Shown here: piece by piece, positions 8,967 to 17,753 of the stretch
Layout: the number at the start of each line of letters is the position of its first letter
Numbering within the stretch: position 1 is the stretch's first letter
DNA from: Pseudorhizobium xiangyangii
GTDB taxonomy: Bacteria; Pseudomonadota; Alphaproteobacteria; Rhizobiales; Rhizobiaceae
Assembly: GCF_020531965.1 (NCBI RefSeq)
Contig: NZ_JAJAWH010000015.1
Coordinates: 1-64,000, forward strand
Direction: 5' to 3'
Length of the DNA: 64,000 nucleotides
The notes under the pieces: generated by a model
What the model saw: only the letters and a program-made list of their open reading frames with translations
The model's database searches: none
What the model was told of the DNA's origin: nothing
Translations under genes and position numbers: made by a program

Positions 8967-9775
8967 CAGCTTGCCTTTCTGCTCTTCGTACCGGCCACAA
9001 GGCTCTGCTTCAGGGCTGCCATGATGTCGATGACATTGCTCTTGGCCGGGGCATCGTCGTTCTTCGTTCGCGTTTTCTTTCCAGGCTTCAGAGCCTTCTT
9101 TTTCTCGGTAATGATCGAAAGCAGAGCTTCCTGGATCGGGTCCGCCACCATGGTCGGCGACCACTTCTCTGTTTTCTGCTTGATCAGCCGCTGCACCATC
9201 GTGACAAGCTCCGGCTCAGCATTGTCGTCGATATCCTCGAAGTAGCTCTCCTCCGGCCGGACCTCGTCGCCAAACCGCAAGGTCCAGAGCACGATGCCAT
9301 GGCCGCGTGGCTCCAGGACGACCGCCCGCTCGCGTCGCCCGACCACCAATTTTGAGATACCGACCACATCGTCGGCTTTCATGGCATCGCGGATCACTGC
9401 GAACGCTTCCTGGCCAACCGGATCGTCCGGCATAAGGTAGTGTGGCTTCTCGAGATAAACCCACTCTATGCTGTCGGCGGGAGCGAACTTCTCGATGTCG
9501 ATGGTTTTAACAGTGTCGAGCTGTACCGCGTCGAGATCGTCTTCGTTCAGGACGACATAGTCGTTCTCGCCGCGCGCGTAGCCCTTGGCCTCGTTCTCGT
9601 CTTTCACCAGCTTTCCGCTGACGGAATCGACGTATTGCGAGACCACACGGTTGCCGGTTTCCTTGTTCAGCGTGTGAAAGCGAACCTTTTCGCTCTCCGA
9701 AGTCGCCGGGGTCATGTGGACCGGGCACGTTACCAACGACAGCTTCAGGTAGCCTTTCCAATAGGGGCGGGGCAC
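8966..9775 (-). CDS. ku: Ku protein (NHEJ)
   Basis: A 269-residue bacterial Ku. It opens MPRPYWKGYLKLSLVTCPVHMTPATS, then FHTLNKETGNRV, the central KPHYLMPDDPVGQEAFAVIRDAM and IVLWTLRFGDEVR, ending in a lysine-rich tail (KKKALKPGKKTRTK). The Ku core forms the ring that slides onto DNA ends and the basic tail assists LigD. It starts 11 bases after the stop of the other ku, and the unknown gene at 8619-8966 is coupled to its end. Of the two intact copies, this one is closest to the C-terminal part of the decayed ku at 1290-2095. Confidence 0.96.
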   Translation of the reverse strand: MPRPYWKGYLKLSLVTCPVHMTPATSESEKVRFHTLNKETGNRVVSQYVDSVSGKLVKDENEAKGYARGENDYVVLNEDDLDAVQLDTVKTIDIEKFAPADSIEWVYLEKPHYLMPDDPVGQEAFAVIRDAMKADDVVGISKLVVGRRERAVVLEPRGHGIVLWTLRFGDEVRPEESYFEDIDDNAEPELVTMVQRLIKQKTEKWSPTMVADPIQEALLSIITEKKKALKPGKKTRTKNDDAPAKSNVIDIMAALKQSLVAGTKSRKAS

Positions 9776-9786
9776 TCGCTATCTCC

Positions 9787-10683
9787 TCAACTTGCCTTGC
9801 GCTGCGGGGCTTTCGAAGCGGCGGTCTTCGACGCCACCCCGCGCGCGGCGCGCTGCCTGCCAGCATTCGCGTTGACGGCAGTGCGCGTTGGTTTCTCTTC
9901 GGCGGTCTTCATCATGCCAGCGCTCTCGCGCAGAGCTGCCAGCAGATCGTTGGGTTTGGAGACTTCGACCTTCTTCCGTTTAGGAAGGGCTTTTCCCTCG
10001 ATCTTGGCCTTTACCAGTTCCGCAAGCGCGTACTCGTACCGATCGTCAAAGGCAGACGGGTCAAACTCGCCCTTCTTCTTCGAGATGATGTGTTTCGCCA
10101 GCTCGAGCATCTCACCCTCGATTTTGAGGTTCGGCATCTCCTCGAACGCCTCAGAACTAGACCGAACCTCATAGTCGAAGTTGAGGGTGGTCGCGATCAG
10201 ACCCTTGCCGTGAGAGCGAATGAGTACGGTTCGCACCCGACGGAAGAGAACTGCCCGGGCGATCGCCGCGACCTTCGACTTCTTCATGGCATCGCGCAGA
10301 GCCACAAAGGCATCTGAGCTCGTCTTGTCGGGAACGAGATAGTAGGGCTTGTCGAAGTAGACGTCATCGACATCGCGACAGGGAATGAATGCCTCGATCT
10401 CAAGGGTCTTATTGCTCTGCGGGATTGTCGCCGCGATCTCCTCCGGGGAGATGTGCAGGTACTGACCGTTCTCGACTTCGAAGCCTTTCATCTGCGCTTC
10501 TTTCGGCACCGGCTCCTCTGTGTCGCTATCGACGAAGATACGATTGACCCGGTTACCGGTGGCCGTGTTGATGGTATTGAATGTAATCCGTTCGGACGTG
10601 CTGGCAGCGGTGTAGAGACCGACGCCGCAACTCACTTCGCCGAACTTCACGAAGCCTTTCCACTGGGCTCTGGGGGCTGCCAT
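9787..10683 (-). CDS. ku: Ku protein (NHEJ), second copy
   Basis: A 298-residue Ku and first gene of the operon. Features include AQWKGFVKFGEVSCGVGLYTAAS, FNTINTATGNRVNRIFVD, FDKPYYLVPD and a basic C-terminal tail with KKVEVSKPNDLLAALRESAG and a lysine/arginine-rich end. It is divergent enough from its neighbour (they share the fold motifs but many positions differ) that the pair may form heterodimers, as proposed for rhizobial multi-Ku systems; that is inference. The 230 bases upstream, shared with the divergent DUF1236 gene, contain a stress promoter only for the latter. Confidence 0.96.
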   Translation of the reverse strand: MAAPRAQWKGFVKFGEVSCGVGLYTAASTSERITFNTINTATGNRVNRIFVDSDTEEPVPKEAQMKGFEVENGQYLHISPEEIAATIPQSNKTLEIEAFIPCRDVDDVYFDKPYYLVPDKTSSDAFVALRDAMKKSKVAAIARAVLFRRVRTVLIRSHGKGLIATTLNFDYEVRSSSEAFEEMPNLKIEGEMLELAKHIISKKKGEFDPSAFDDRYEYALAELVKAKIEGKALPKRKKVEVSKPNDLLAALRESAGMMKTAEEKPTRTAVNANAGRQRAARGVASKTAASKAPQRKAS

Positions 10684-10851
10684 CCGCTTTACTCCCGAAT
10701 CACGTAGAACAGCGACTCAATCGGAATCTCAGTGATTCGTTCCGACTCGAAATGAATCGTTTTTCAATGGGTTAGCGATCCGACTTGAGAGTATGATTCA
10801 GTCAGCTCGCACGGGTCGTTGCTACCGTAGCCAAATCTTGGAGACATTGCG

Positions 10852-10876
10852 GGAACCACCCACAACTCGGCGCGTT
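10852..10876 (+). promoter_or_regulatory. EcfG-type promoter for DUF1236 gene
   Basis: GGAAC, 17 bases, then GTT preceded by C. This matches the alphaproteobacterial general-stress consensus (GGAAC-N18/19-TT). It is 37 bases before the ATG at 10913. Confidence 0.8.
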
Positions 10877-10912
10877 AATTGGCGCGCTTCAAGCGCCAGT
10901 GGAGGAATATAA

Positions 10913-11308
10913 ATGTCAGTCAAACGTCTTGTACTTGTAGGCGCTGCAGTTCTCGTCGCCGGTTCAGCCTTTGCTCAGAACTCTACCGTGACCGGTGCCG
11001 CAGGTGGCGCAGTCACCGGAGCAGTCGTTGGTGGCCCCGTCGGCGCAGCGGTTGGTGGTGTAGTGGGCGCCATCGCCGGAACCGCGATCGATCCGCCGCC
11101 GGAACGCGTGGTCACTTACGTCCAACAGGCTCCGCTTCCGGCTGAGCGGGTTGTCGTTCAGGAGCGGATCGTGGTCGGCGAACCTCTCCCGCAAACCGTC
11201 GTAGTCCAGCAGATTCCCGAAGACCCGAACTACGCCTACGCTGTCGTCAATGAGCAACGGGTCATCGTCGAGCCTTCGTCCCGCCGGGTCGTCCAGGTAA
11301 TCGACTAA
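10913..11308 (+). CDS. Secreted glycine-zipper DUF1236 protein
   Basis: A 131-residue exported protein with a signal peptide (about 1-21, ending AGSAFA before Q). A glycine-zipper stretch follows (GAAGGAVTGAVVGGPVGAAVGGVVGAIAG, residues 27-55) that can insert in membranes, then a valine/glutamate-rich C-terminal domain with repeated 'ERVV' and 'VVVQ' strands typical of DUF1236. Such proteins are periplasmic or outer-membrane associated in rhizobia, function unknown. It has a good ribosome binding site (GGAGG). The stress promoter at 10852-10876 and a terminator-like hairpin at 11315 bracket it as a single-gene unit. Confidence 0.85.
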   Translation: MSVKRLVLVGAAVLVAGSAFAQNSTVTGAAGGAVTGAVVGGPVGAAVGGVVGAIAGTAIDPPPERVVTYVQQAPLPAERVVVQERIVVGEPLPQTVVVQQIPEDPNYAYAVVNEQRVIVEPSSRRVVQVID

Positions 11309-11314
11309 ATGCAA

Positions 11315-11341
11315 GAGCGGTCGGACGATCTCCGACCGCTC
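11315..11341 (+). terminator. Stem-loop terminator after DUF1236 gene
   Basis: An 11-bp perfect stem (GAGCGGTCGGA / TCCGACCGCTC) with a 5-base loop begins 6 bases after the stop. No clear T-run follows. Confidence 0.6.
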
Positions 11342-11358
11342 GACAATGGAATGGCAGC

Positions 11359-11493
11359 ATGCGCGGTTTTGCATTCGGTATCTCGGTGGTAATGGCGGGG
11401 ATGGTCGCTTCCCTTGTCTTTCTGCAGGATCCAGCTCCTATGGCGAAAGTTTACGTCCCTGAAGCCAAAACGGCCCTCGTCACCGGAGGCTAG
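11359..11493 (+). CDS. 44-residue membrane or exported small protein
   Basis: This frame encodes MRGFAFGISVVMAGMVASLVFL followed by QDPAPMAKVYVPEAKTALVTGG. A single hydrophobic N-terminal segment (3-22) looks like a signal anchor, followed by a short polar tail. Codon choice is G/C-ending like its neighbours. It starts 18 bases after the hairpin at 11315-11341, so it may be a separate short transcript. The ribosome binding site is weak. Family unknown. Confidence 0.45.
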   Translation: MRGFAFGISVVMAGMVASLVFLQDPAPMAKVYVPEAKTALVTGG

Positions 11494-11670
11494 CGGGAGC
11501 TTGGAAAACCATTCGACAGCAGCGCGTCTGCCTGTTCCGTTGCCTCCCGCGTCACCAAGGATGTACTTTCACGCGGGGTAGGCAACACGAGGAGGGTCGA
11601 TCCGATTTCGCCCGGTCTTCGCAAGTTGAAGAGCCGTCTATGTTGGATGGGAAGCGCTGTCTCGAAGGAT

Positions 11671-11964
11671 CTACAGTCGCTGGATCTCGCTCGCCCTGAT
11701 AACGATTTCTTCCTGGTCAAGTCGGTCTTCCAAATCCTTGCGGTAGGACGCCCACCAAGCCGGGTCGAGGTCTTCTGTCATCACCTCAACGACCACGATC
11801 GTGTCCCGGTCGATATCCCCACCGTTCACCCACAGACCTTCCGCCGGAGCGTTGATATGCATCGTCACGCCTCCAAAGGTCTCCGTTAGCTTGGCGCGGA
11901 CATCTGTCAGCACAGGTTGGGCGTCGTTGCCAACAGGAAGCAGGATCTCGATCAAGTAGCGCAT
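11671..11964 (-). CDS. Conserved-looking 97-residue protein
   Basis: The protein starts MRYLIEILLPVGNDAQPVLTDVRAKLTETFGGVTMHINAPAEGLWVNGG and ends EEIVIRASEIQRL. The alternating strand-helix layout (two beta-alpha-beta units, no cysteines, no signal) suggests a small ferredoxin-like fold of the kind seen in rhizobial hypothetical proteins. I cannot name a function. The ribosome binding site is modest (GGATGG). No stress promoter was found upstream. Confidence 0.65.
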   Translation of the reverse strand: MRYLIEILLPVGNDAQPVLTDVRAKLTETFGGVTMHINAPAEGLWVNGGDIDRDTIVVVEVMTEDLDPAWWASYRKDLEDRLDQEEIVIRASEIQRL

Positions 11965-12325
11965 GGTGCCATCCGGGTCAGTTGAAGTCGCCGATCGTGC
12001 CTGTTTGTAAGACGATTTCAGGTTCGCCTTCCTCGCCCACGTCGAGGCCGTCTGGGTAGTTTGTTATGGATGGTCTCATTCCTTTTCAACTAAAACGACC
12101 AAAACAGTTTTGTGCCGCTTACCCGCAGTCACCAGCTCGTTGCGATATCAACCTGGGCAACTTTCTTCTTCTCAGCAGGCTTCGAAAAACCTCGGTGAGG
12201 TTGTGGTTCGTTTGCGAACCTCGTTACGAGCGAACCCTCGTCCGTCGCGCGGGAACGCGTTCCAATACAGCTCGATAGGGTGAATTGCGCACATCCGGGC
12301 CGTGGTGGCCACGGATGGGCAACGA
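11965..12325. other. Intergenic stretch, nothing recognised
   Basis: This is 360 bases between two minus-strand units. No gene and no correctly spaced GGAAC/GTT pair was found; a GTTCC at about 12259 has no AAC at the right distance. Confidence 0.4.
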
Positions 12326-12481
12326 TCAATTGCTCTGCTGGATCGCATGGGGCGATGGTTGCTCCCCTTCGGGCTGGCCGGTAGTGAAGATGATCATGTA
12401 GATGGCGATGACGAGCGCCACGGCGAATGCCACGGTGACGAATGTCATCCATCCCGAGCGAGCTTTTCGATCCATGATCAT
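12326..12481 (-). CDS. 51-residue single-span membrane protein
   Basis: This frame encodes MIMDRKARSGWMTFVTVAFAVALVIAIYMIIFTTGQPEGEQPSPHAIQQSN in effect: a basic N-terminus, one transmembrane helix (about 12-33) and a short polar C-terminal tail. Its ATG overlaps the TGA of the 47-residue gene at 12478-12621 by four bases, so the two are translationally coupled. Function is unknown. The basic start predicts the N-terminus in the cytoplasm. Confidence 0.65.
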   Translation of the reverse strand: MIMDRKARSGWMTFVTVAFAVALVIAIYMIIFTTGQPEGEQPSPHAIQQSN

Positions 12482-12621
12482 GACTCATCTTTTAACGGAT
12501 CGCCACGAGCAGCTCTCAGGTTTTGTTCGGCCTTCTTCTTCAGCAGGTCACGGTTCTCGTCCGCCTGCTTACCTTCGGATCGGGCCGCATCGCTCTCCGG
12601 GCTTGTTTTCTGCTCTACCAT
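12478..12621 (-). CDS. 47-residue highly charged small protein
   Basis: The protein starts MVEQKTSPESDAARSEGKQADENRDLL and ends KKKAEQNLRAARGDPLKDES. It is almost entirely polar, probably helical or disordered, and resembles small rhizobial stress proteins in composition. A strong ribosome binding site (TGGAGG) fixes the start at 12621; an open frame continues upstream but is unlikely to be used. It is the first gene of a two-gene coupled unit with the membrane protein at 12326-12481. Function is unknown. Confidence 0.65.
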   Translation of the reverse strand: MVEQKTSPESDAARSEGKQADENRDLLKKKAEQNLRAARGDPLKDES

Positions 12622-13442
12622 TTCATCCTCCAGTCGTTGCTCAAATTTAAGTTCAGTAATGATGCGAGAAGTTGCTCGCCTTCTTCCGTAGTGTGCGCGG
12701 GGACCCGTCGATGCATCGGCCAGCGTAATTAAGCTCGATTGGACCGTCCGTACTTGCCTGGTGGCCACGTCATCGTTCTAGGACAACCTCCCGCACGGGC
12801 TGTCCGCTCAGGATCTCATGGTAGTCTGCGAAGACACGGACCGGTCGACCTTTGGTGAGTGCATAGAAAACACCGTTCTCTCCAAGCCGAACTCATTGGA
12901 GTACTAATTGATCCAGAGATTGGTGCAACCGCCGTCACTCGGGGCGCCGATCTCGCGCTGGTGCGTACATTACTACTCGACTCCAGACCTCGACCGGGAG
13001 CATCGAGATGGACAACGCAACCAACGCAAGCCTCGCTGACGACTTGGTCAAATACCCCGTGTTGAGCCGATGCCGGTTCCGACGACTGCCTTGCACCTTA
13101 GTCGGGGCTATCTGGTCCTGGAACGAGTAACGACATGCCCAAGCGCGCCCGCCAAGCCTCTACTGGTCGATATTCATCCCCGCTAAAAAGCGGACGGATC
13201 CGGATGCGTGATCGCCCGGCAGCCGACACTACCGTTCGACCAGATGCCCGTGCGCGTCGAGCGGTGCCTTGCGCTCCCGAAGAGCAGACTGCTGAACGGC
13301 GACGTTATACCACATCAAGCTGGACGATTATCAGAACGCGGCCGACACCGAGACGGTTCTCTGGAGGCTGAACAGAATAGTGGATGACGTCGCGCACGTA
13401 GTCTTGTGGGCAACCTGTTCGCGCCAAGAACGTTCTCTTCCC
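12622..13442. other. 820-base stretch without a supported gene
   Basis: Short frames only. In the frame leading into the next gene there is an open stretch (about 13296-13442) reading LDDYQNAADTETVLWRLNRIVDDVAHVVL that looks protein-like but has no start codon and no recognisable family. It may be a remnant of a decayed gene. Confidence 0.35.
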
Positions 13443-14333
13443 ATGAGCGAGGAAGCCAAATCAGACAACCTTGAACGGATGGCTAAAGAGGGCCCGAGGC
13501 CCGGCGCCGACGTCAGCTTTCCGTTCGACAGAATGACCGTCGAACAGTTCAGGAAACGCTTTCCTCGCGCCCGGTGGAGCGACTCTCGTCAAGCTTGGTT
13601 CGTTCCGGGCCGAACTGCGTCGCGTCGATTCACTCGATGGCTTGCAGACCTTGAGGCGGAAGCCGACGCGTTCGCGGACGCGAAGGGCAGGGACTCATTC
13701 GAATTCGAACCGATTGAGAGCGTCTACCTCGAACTTGGGAAAGCGGGATTCCGGATCAAGACTCCCTATTCGCGGACCGTCGTTGATAGGCTTCGGGAGG
13801 TTCCGTACTCGCGATGGGATGGCGACCTCAAGCTGTGGCACGTTCCTTACCGATCCTTTGAAGACCTTCGGCATCATTGGCCGGTAATTGAAGAGGCGGC
13901 ACGTCGCAACGAACCAGAGGAACGGCGACGTCGTGCCGAAGCGAGAAAGGGGACCGAGGAGGAGGCGAAGTCGAGAGCGCGAACGGTCGAACGAAATCGA
14001 CGACGCTATCCATTGACCAGCGACGACCTGCCCCCGGTTGGGTGCGTTGTCGCGATCCACTATGGACTCGTGGTCTTCGAAGAGATCACCGGAGAACTCG
14101 TCGATCTGGAGGTCGTCGGCAAATTCTATCACGGCCTCACCGACGACCACGTTTGGGGAATTTGGAGGCTCCCTACGTATGAAGAGCTCGTGCGTGCGTG
14201 GCCTTCAAAAACGGCTCCGGCTCCGGGAGCGAAATGGTGGCAGCCGACAATTGAGGAACTCCGACCAGTTCGACGAGCGGCAAGTCGAAAGAGACGCAAC
14301 GGCAGGCGCAGTAGCTCCACTAAACCGACCTGA
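13443..14333 (+). CDS. Uncharacterised protein with HARP-like repeats
   Basis: A 296-residue hydrophilic protein. Two similar blocks occur: MTVEQFRKRFPRARWSDSRQAWFVPGRTASRRFTRWL (about 31-67) and PYSRTVVDRLREVPYSRWDGDLKLWHVPYRSFEDLRHHWP (about 105-145). The 'f-p-x-a-r-W-d-x-x-x-x-W-x-v-P' pattern resembles the HARP domain of SMARCAL1-type annealing helicases, but there is no helicase part. A charged helix (EEAARRNEPEERRRRAEARKGTEEEAKSRARTVERNRRR) and a basic C-terminus (RRAASRKRRNGRRSSS) follow. It could bind nucleic acid. The start at 13443 is chosen as the first ATG before the conserved part; no good ribosome binding site is visible. Confidence 0.65.
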   Translation: MSEEAKSDNLERMAKEGPRPGADVSFPFDRMTVEQFRKRFPRARWSDSRQAWFVPGRTASRRFTRWLADLEAEADAFADAKGRDSFEFEPIESVYLELGKAGFRIKTPYSRTVVDRLREVPYSRWDGDLKLWHVPYRSFEDLRHHWPVIEEAARRNEPEERRRRAEARKGTEEEAKSRARTVERNRRRYPLTSDDLPPVGCVVAIHYGLVVFEEITGELVDLEVVGKFYHGLTDDHVWGIWRLPTYEELVRAWPSKTAPAPGAKWWQPTIEELRPVRRAASRKRRNGRRSSSTKPT

Positions 14334-14749
14334 TGGCGCGTGAAATGCAATCATACCGAGGGCGCTCAATCCGTCCAGGGAGTGCCCTCTAACCCGGGCG
14401 CAGCTATCAACGCGCGACAGGAGAAGCGTTGCTGCGGAAGTTGCGCGGTGTCAGGGGCGACCTGATTTAGATGGTGCTCCCGCAAGATCGAAACCCATGC
14501 ACCTTCGAGATACCTGACATCTTCTGCGGTACGTTGAAGTGGTGTCGTCAACGAGTCACTTATGAGAAAACACAGAAGCACACTGGTTCGCGTTCGTCGC
14601 CTCCCTTGGTCGAAAGCGACGCCTGTCGGTGGGGTTACCGTGGGCTCCCCTTTATCAAGGGCCCGCGACAAGGCGAGTCCCAAGTCCCGGCGCAACTCCC
14701 GCCTAACAACGGCTGGGCCTCCCTTATCCAGCCGGTCTATACTAGCGCG
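14334..14749. other. Intergenic stretch, nothing recognised
   Basis: No supported gene. It ends at the stress promoter for the small membrane protein gene. Confidence 0.4.
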
Positions 14750-14774
14750 GGAACTATGGCTCGTTACCAATGTT
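14750..14774 (+). promoter_or_regulatory. EcfG-type promoter for 14811 gene
   Basis: GGAAC-N17-GTT, ending 36 bases before the ATG at 14811. Confidence 0.78.
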
Positions 14775-14810
14775 TTCGTCAGGACCATCTGTAGGAACGG
14801 AGGAATTCCC

Positions 14811-14981
14811 ATGGATACTGATAAGTCGGCTCGCCGCGGCATGCTGGTGTTCGTTGGCTGTATCTTCGGACTAGCCGTCGTACTAGCTGGCCTATACTTC
14901 TACGTGTATACGCCTGCTACTCCAGGTAAGGAGACTATCAGCAGTCCCCAACACGGCACTTCCGGGGAGCAAGCTCGATAG
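14811..14981 (+). CDS. 56-residue single-span membrane protein
   Basis: The protein starts MDTDKSARRGMLVFVGCIFGLAVVLAGLYFYVYTP and continues with a polar tail (ATPGKETISSPQHGTSGEQAR). One transmembrane helix lies at about 11-33. The start has a clear ribosome binding site (GGAGGA, 6 bases away) and a matching stress promoter just upstream, which supports a real gene despite its size. Family and function are unknown. The following 240 bases to 15222 hold no supported gene. Confidence 0.7.
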   Translation: MDTDKSARRGMLVFVGCIFGLAVVLAGLYFYVYTPATPGKETISSPQHGTSGEQAR

Positions 14982-15222
14982 TCCCCGCTAATTCATCACG
15001 AGTGATGGGTCGGACTCTCAATCTCTTCGGGCTTAATTGTACATCAACTTGCCGTCGAGGAAGACAAACACTCGAGCCAGCATGTCCGAGAAATTTCGCT
15101 CCGACGGTTTCGGAAGTGGCGCCGCTTAAGATGCGCCCTAAGAAGCTTTTTGAGGCTGTCAGAGAAGTGCATCCGAAGGCATCTTCATATCTCGCGAGTG
15201 TGAACCTATGATGTCTGCGAAA

Positions 15223-16606
15223 TCACACTCCCATCGGGAATGTCCGGTGTTCCTTGCTATCCCTGCGCCGGCGCATCTCTTCAGGAGCATCAAGCCAGTT
15301 TGCGCCATGATTCCTTAACAGGAACAGGTAGACGAGCAGTGATGCCCCAATAAGCGTGGTGACGTAGATAACGAACAACAGAACGTGTCCGCTGCTTCTG
15401 GCCGCCGCGTAGAATAACGGCGCGGTCCCACCAAAGCACGAATTGGCAATTGCATAACCGACACCGACGCCCAGTGCGCGGATATGAGTCGGGAACATCA
15501 CCGCTTTGACCACTGCGTTGATGGAGGTGTATCCGGTAAGAATGATGAAACCTAGCGTGAGAATGGCAAAGGACAGGAAGCCATTGGTCACGCCCGGCAG
15601 CACGAAGAAGAGTATCCACGTGAATAGCACGCCGCCGACGCCGAAGAAAACCAGCAGGGAACGGCGGCCCACACGGTCCGAGATATAACCGCGGGCGGGT
15701 TGTAGCACCATGAGAACGATCAGCGCGGTCAGGGAAATCACAGAGCCCGTGATCGGGCTGCTGTCGGAGAACGTGGCTTTGACGATGTTTGGGCCGTTGA
15801 TGGAATAGGCATAGAAGGCGACCGTCCCACCCATCGTCACCAGGAAACAGGCCAGCAGCTCCTTCCAGTAACTGCTGAACAATTCGGCCATAGAACCGGA
15901 ACCGGTCGTCGCGCCTTTCTTGACAGATTGTAGCGCTTCGGGGCTCATGGATTCATCCATTGTGCGTCGCATCCACAAGACGACCAAGGCACCCACGCCG
16001 CCAAGCAGGAATGCCAGGCGCCATCCCCATTCGCCGATAGCCTCGTATGACGTTCCCAGCAACAGCATCAGAAACAGTGCCTGCGCGAGAACATGTCCGC
16101 CCACCAGCGTAACGTAATGGAAAGACGCAAGGAAACCGCGATGCCGTGGCACGGCCGCTTCGGTGAGATAGGTCGCCGACGTCCCGTATTCCCCAGGTGG
16201 CAAAGCCCTGAATCAAGCGACAGGCGATCAGTATCACTGCTGCAAATCCTCCGATAGTGAGCTGCGTCGGAGTGATGGCAATAACGAAAGAACAGATCGA
16301 CATAATCAAGACCGAGATGGTCAGCGCCGCACGGCGCCCATGGCGATCCGCGAAGCGGCCGAAATACCATGAGCCGACCGGGCGCATTAGGAAGGTCACT
16401 GCGAAGATGGCCCAGATATAAATTCCGGCATTTTTGTCGGCCGCACTAAAAAAATGATGTTCAAACGCGGATGCAAAGACGGAATAAACATAAACATCAT
16501 ACCATTCGATCAGGTTGCCGGCCGAGCCTTTGATTGTATTAGAAATCGACCGGCGAAGGTCTGTCGGCATGCGCGGAGCGTCGATAGGTGTGTCTAAGGT
16601 TGACAT
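15223..16606 (-). pseudogene. KgtP-like MFS transporter, frameshifted
   Basis: A metabolite:H+ symporter of the MHS family. The N-terminal frame (start 16606, ribosome binding site GGGAGGAG) reads GNLIEWYDVYVYSVFAS, then LMRPVGSWYFGRFADRHGRR, ending at LIQGFATWG. The rest continues in another frame from about 16195 as GEYGTSATYLTEAAVPRHRGFLASFHYVTLVGG to the C-terminus at 15223. Joined, it gives a normal 12-helix protein closest in motif order to alpha-ketoglutarate permease. The break sits in a C4/G4 run at about 16190, consistent with a one-base loss. It could be a true pseudogene or a sequencing error. Substrate is inferred only. Confidence 0.85.
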
Positions 16607-16780
16607 GTCAACTCCTCCCGCGAATTCGGCCTCAGCGCTGCCTGCTGGTTGACGATGATTGGCACCGTGCCTAAAGCAATGAGCGGCCCTGCTGGATATC
16701 CGTCGTATGTCGTTTGCATCGGCGGGGCCCCACTCGTTAATGGAGCGACCCTCTGAACATTCGCTCCGGATTCTGCAGAG

Positions 16781-16805
16781 AACTTGAGGGCAGATGGAAA
16801 GTTCC
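16781..16805 (-). promoter_or_regulatory. EcfG-type promoter upstream of the MFS gene
   Basis: On the minus strand GGAAC-N17-GTT, about 175 bases before the transporter start at 16606. The leader is long for this class. Confidence 0.6.
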
Positions 16806-16990
16806 CGGCTACCGGTTGATGGGTGTAACTCGTTGAACAAAGCTTAGATTTTCCCGACGGAAGCCTCGGTCGGGACCCGTCCGCGCGATCGCACCGCTAT
16901 CGGGTACTCCCGCTGCAAATGCGCACGCTTCAACGAGCCATGCTGGGCCACGTCCCGGCCTTATGGTCCGGGCTTCATACTGGAGCGGCG

Positions 16991-17137
16991 TCAACTTTTG
17001 CCGTTGTTGGGCCGGGCCTTGTCGCCGTCTTTTTCGACTGTCGACGAAGTCTTGGCATCTGGCGCCTGACCCTGCTTGGTCCCGCCCAGGTGACCGCCGC
17101 CGCTGGTGTTCTTGGCTTTTGGATCTTTGTCACTCAT
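16991..17137 (-). CDS. 48-residue hydrophilic stress-type small protein
   Basis: The protein starts MSDKDPKAKNTSGGGHLGGTKQGQAPD and continues with a lysine/serine/threonine-rich tail ending PNNGKS. No hydrophobic segment is present, and the composition suggests a disordered, hydrophilin-like protein. A strong ribosome binding site (GGGAGG) lies 7 bases from the ATG and a stress promoter lies 28 bases upstream of the start, making this a well-supported small gene. Function is unknown. Confidence 0.72.
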   Translation of the reverse strand: MSDKDPKAKNTSGGGHLGGTKQGQAPDAKTSSTVEKDGDKARPNNGKS

Positions 17138-17164
17138 AGGTCATCCTCCCTGTAAGGGCCGTCA

Positions 17165-17189
17165 AACCCGGAAGCCGCGCGAGAGTTCC
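17165..17189 (-). promoter_or_regulatory. EcfG-type promoter for 17137 gene
   Basis: On the minus strand GGAAC-N17-GTT, 27 bases before the start codon. Confidence 0.8.
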
Positions 17190-17753
17190 CTTTTGCGAGG
17201 CCGCAAGGGGTGCTGCGACCATCTGCACCGGCAGGCAGCTACCTCCGGCTCGACAGCGCCGCGAGGACATTGGCTCCGGCATTTCGCGCCCCGTTGGAGC
17301 TCGGAACCCATTTGCTGAGTCACGGTCCGTCAGAGTGCAGCGATATTTCCGGGCGGGAGCACTCTTTCCAGCGTTTGGTTGCTAGGCGATCGGGCTGGAG
17401 ATGGCATGAGGTGTTCTCGACGCCATCCTTAACGGCCCTTGAGACGAAAAAGCGCTTTTACCTTCACGAGGGTTGGGAGGATGCACTCGGTTCGGGCCCC
17501 CCCGAGTGATCCCGCCCCACTTCACTTCAGTACGACATCGCCAGATAAGGTCGGCTCAATCGACAGTTCATAAAAGGGCGCCATGCTTCTGGCCGGTCAA
17601 TCCACCGGATAGACAGAGGGAGGCGCGTTGCGCTGCCTGCACGGCCACCCGGTTCGGTCCGTCCTGTAGCTGCGGTGGTCGCGATCCGCTCATTCTGGCT
17701 TTTCTCCAGCTCCGCACAATCCGAGGGCGACAGCGCTTCAAAGCCGCGCAAGA
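17190..17753. other. Intergenic stretch, nothing recognised
   Basis: This is 560 bases without a supported gene. A GGAAC at about 17299 (+) is followed at N17 by GTC, not GTT, and was not called. Confidence 0.4.

Noticed and set aside
9440-10174. Long plus-strand frame (244 residues) inside the ku pair
   Set aside because: It lies opposite two clearly conserved ku genes and has no family motif; a shadow frame.
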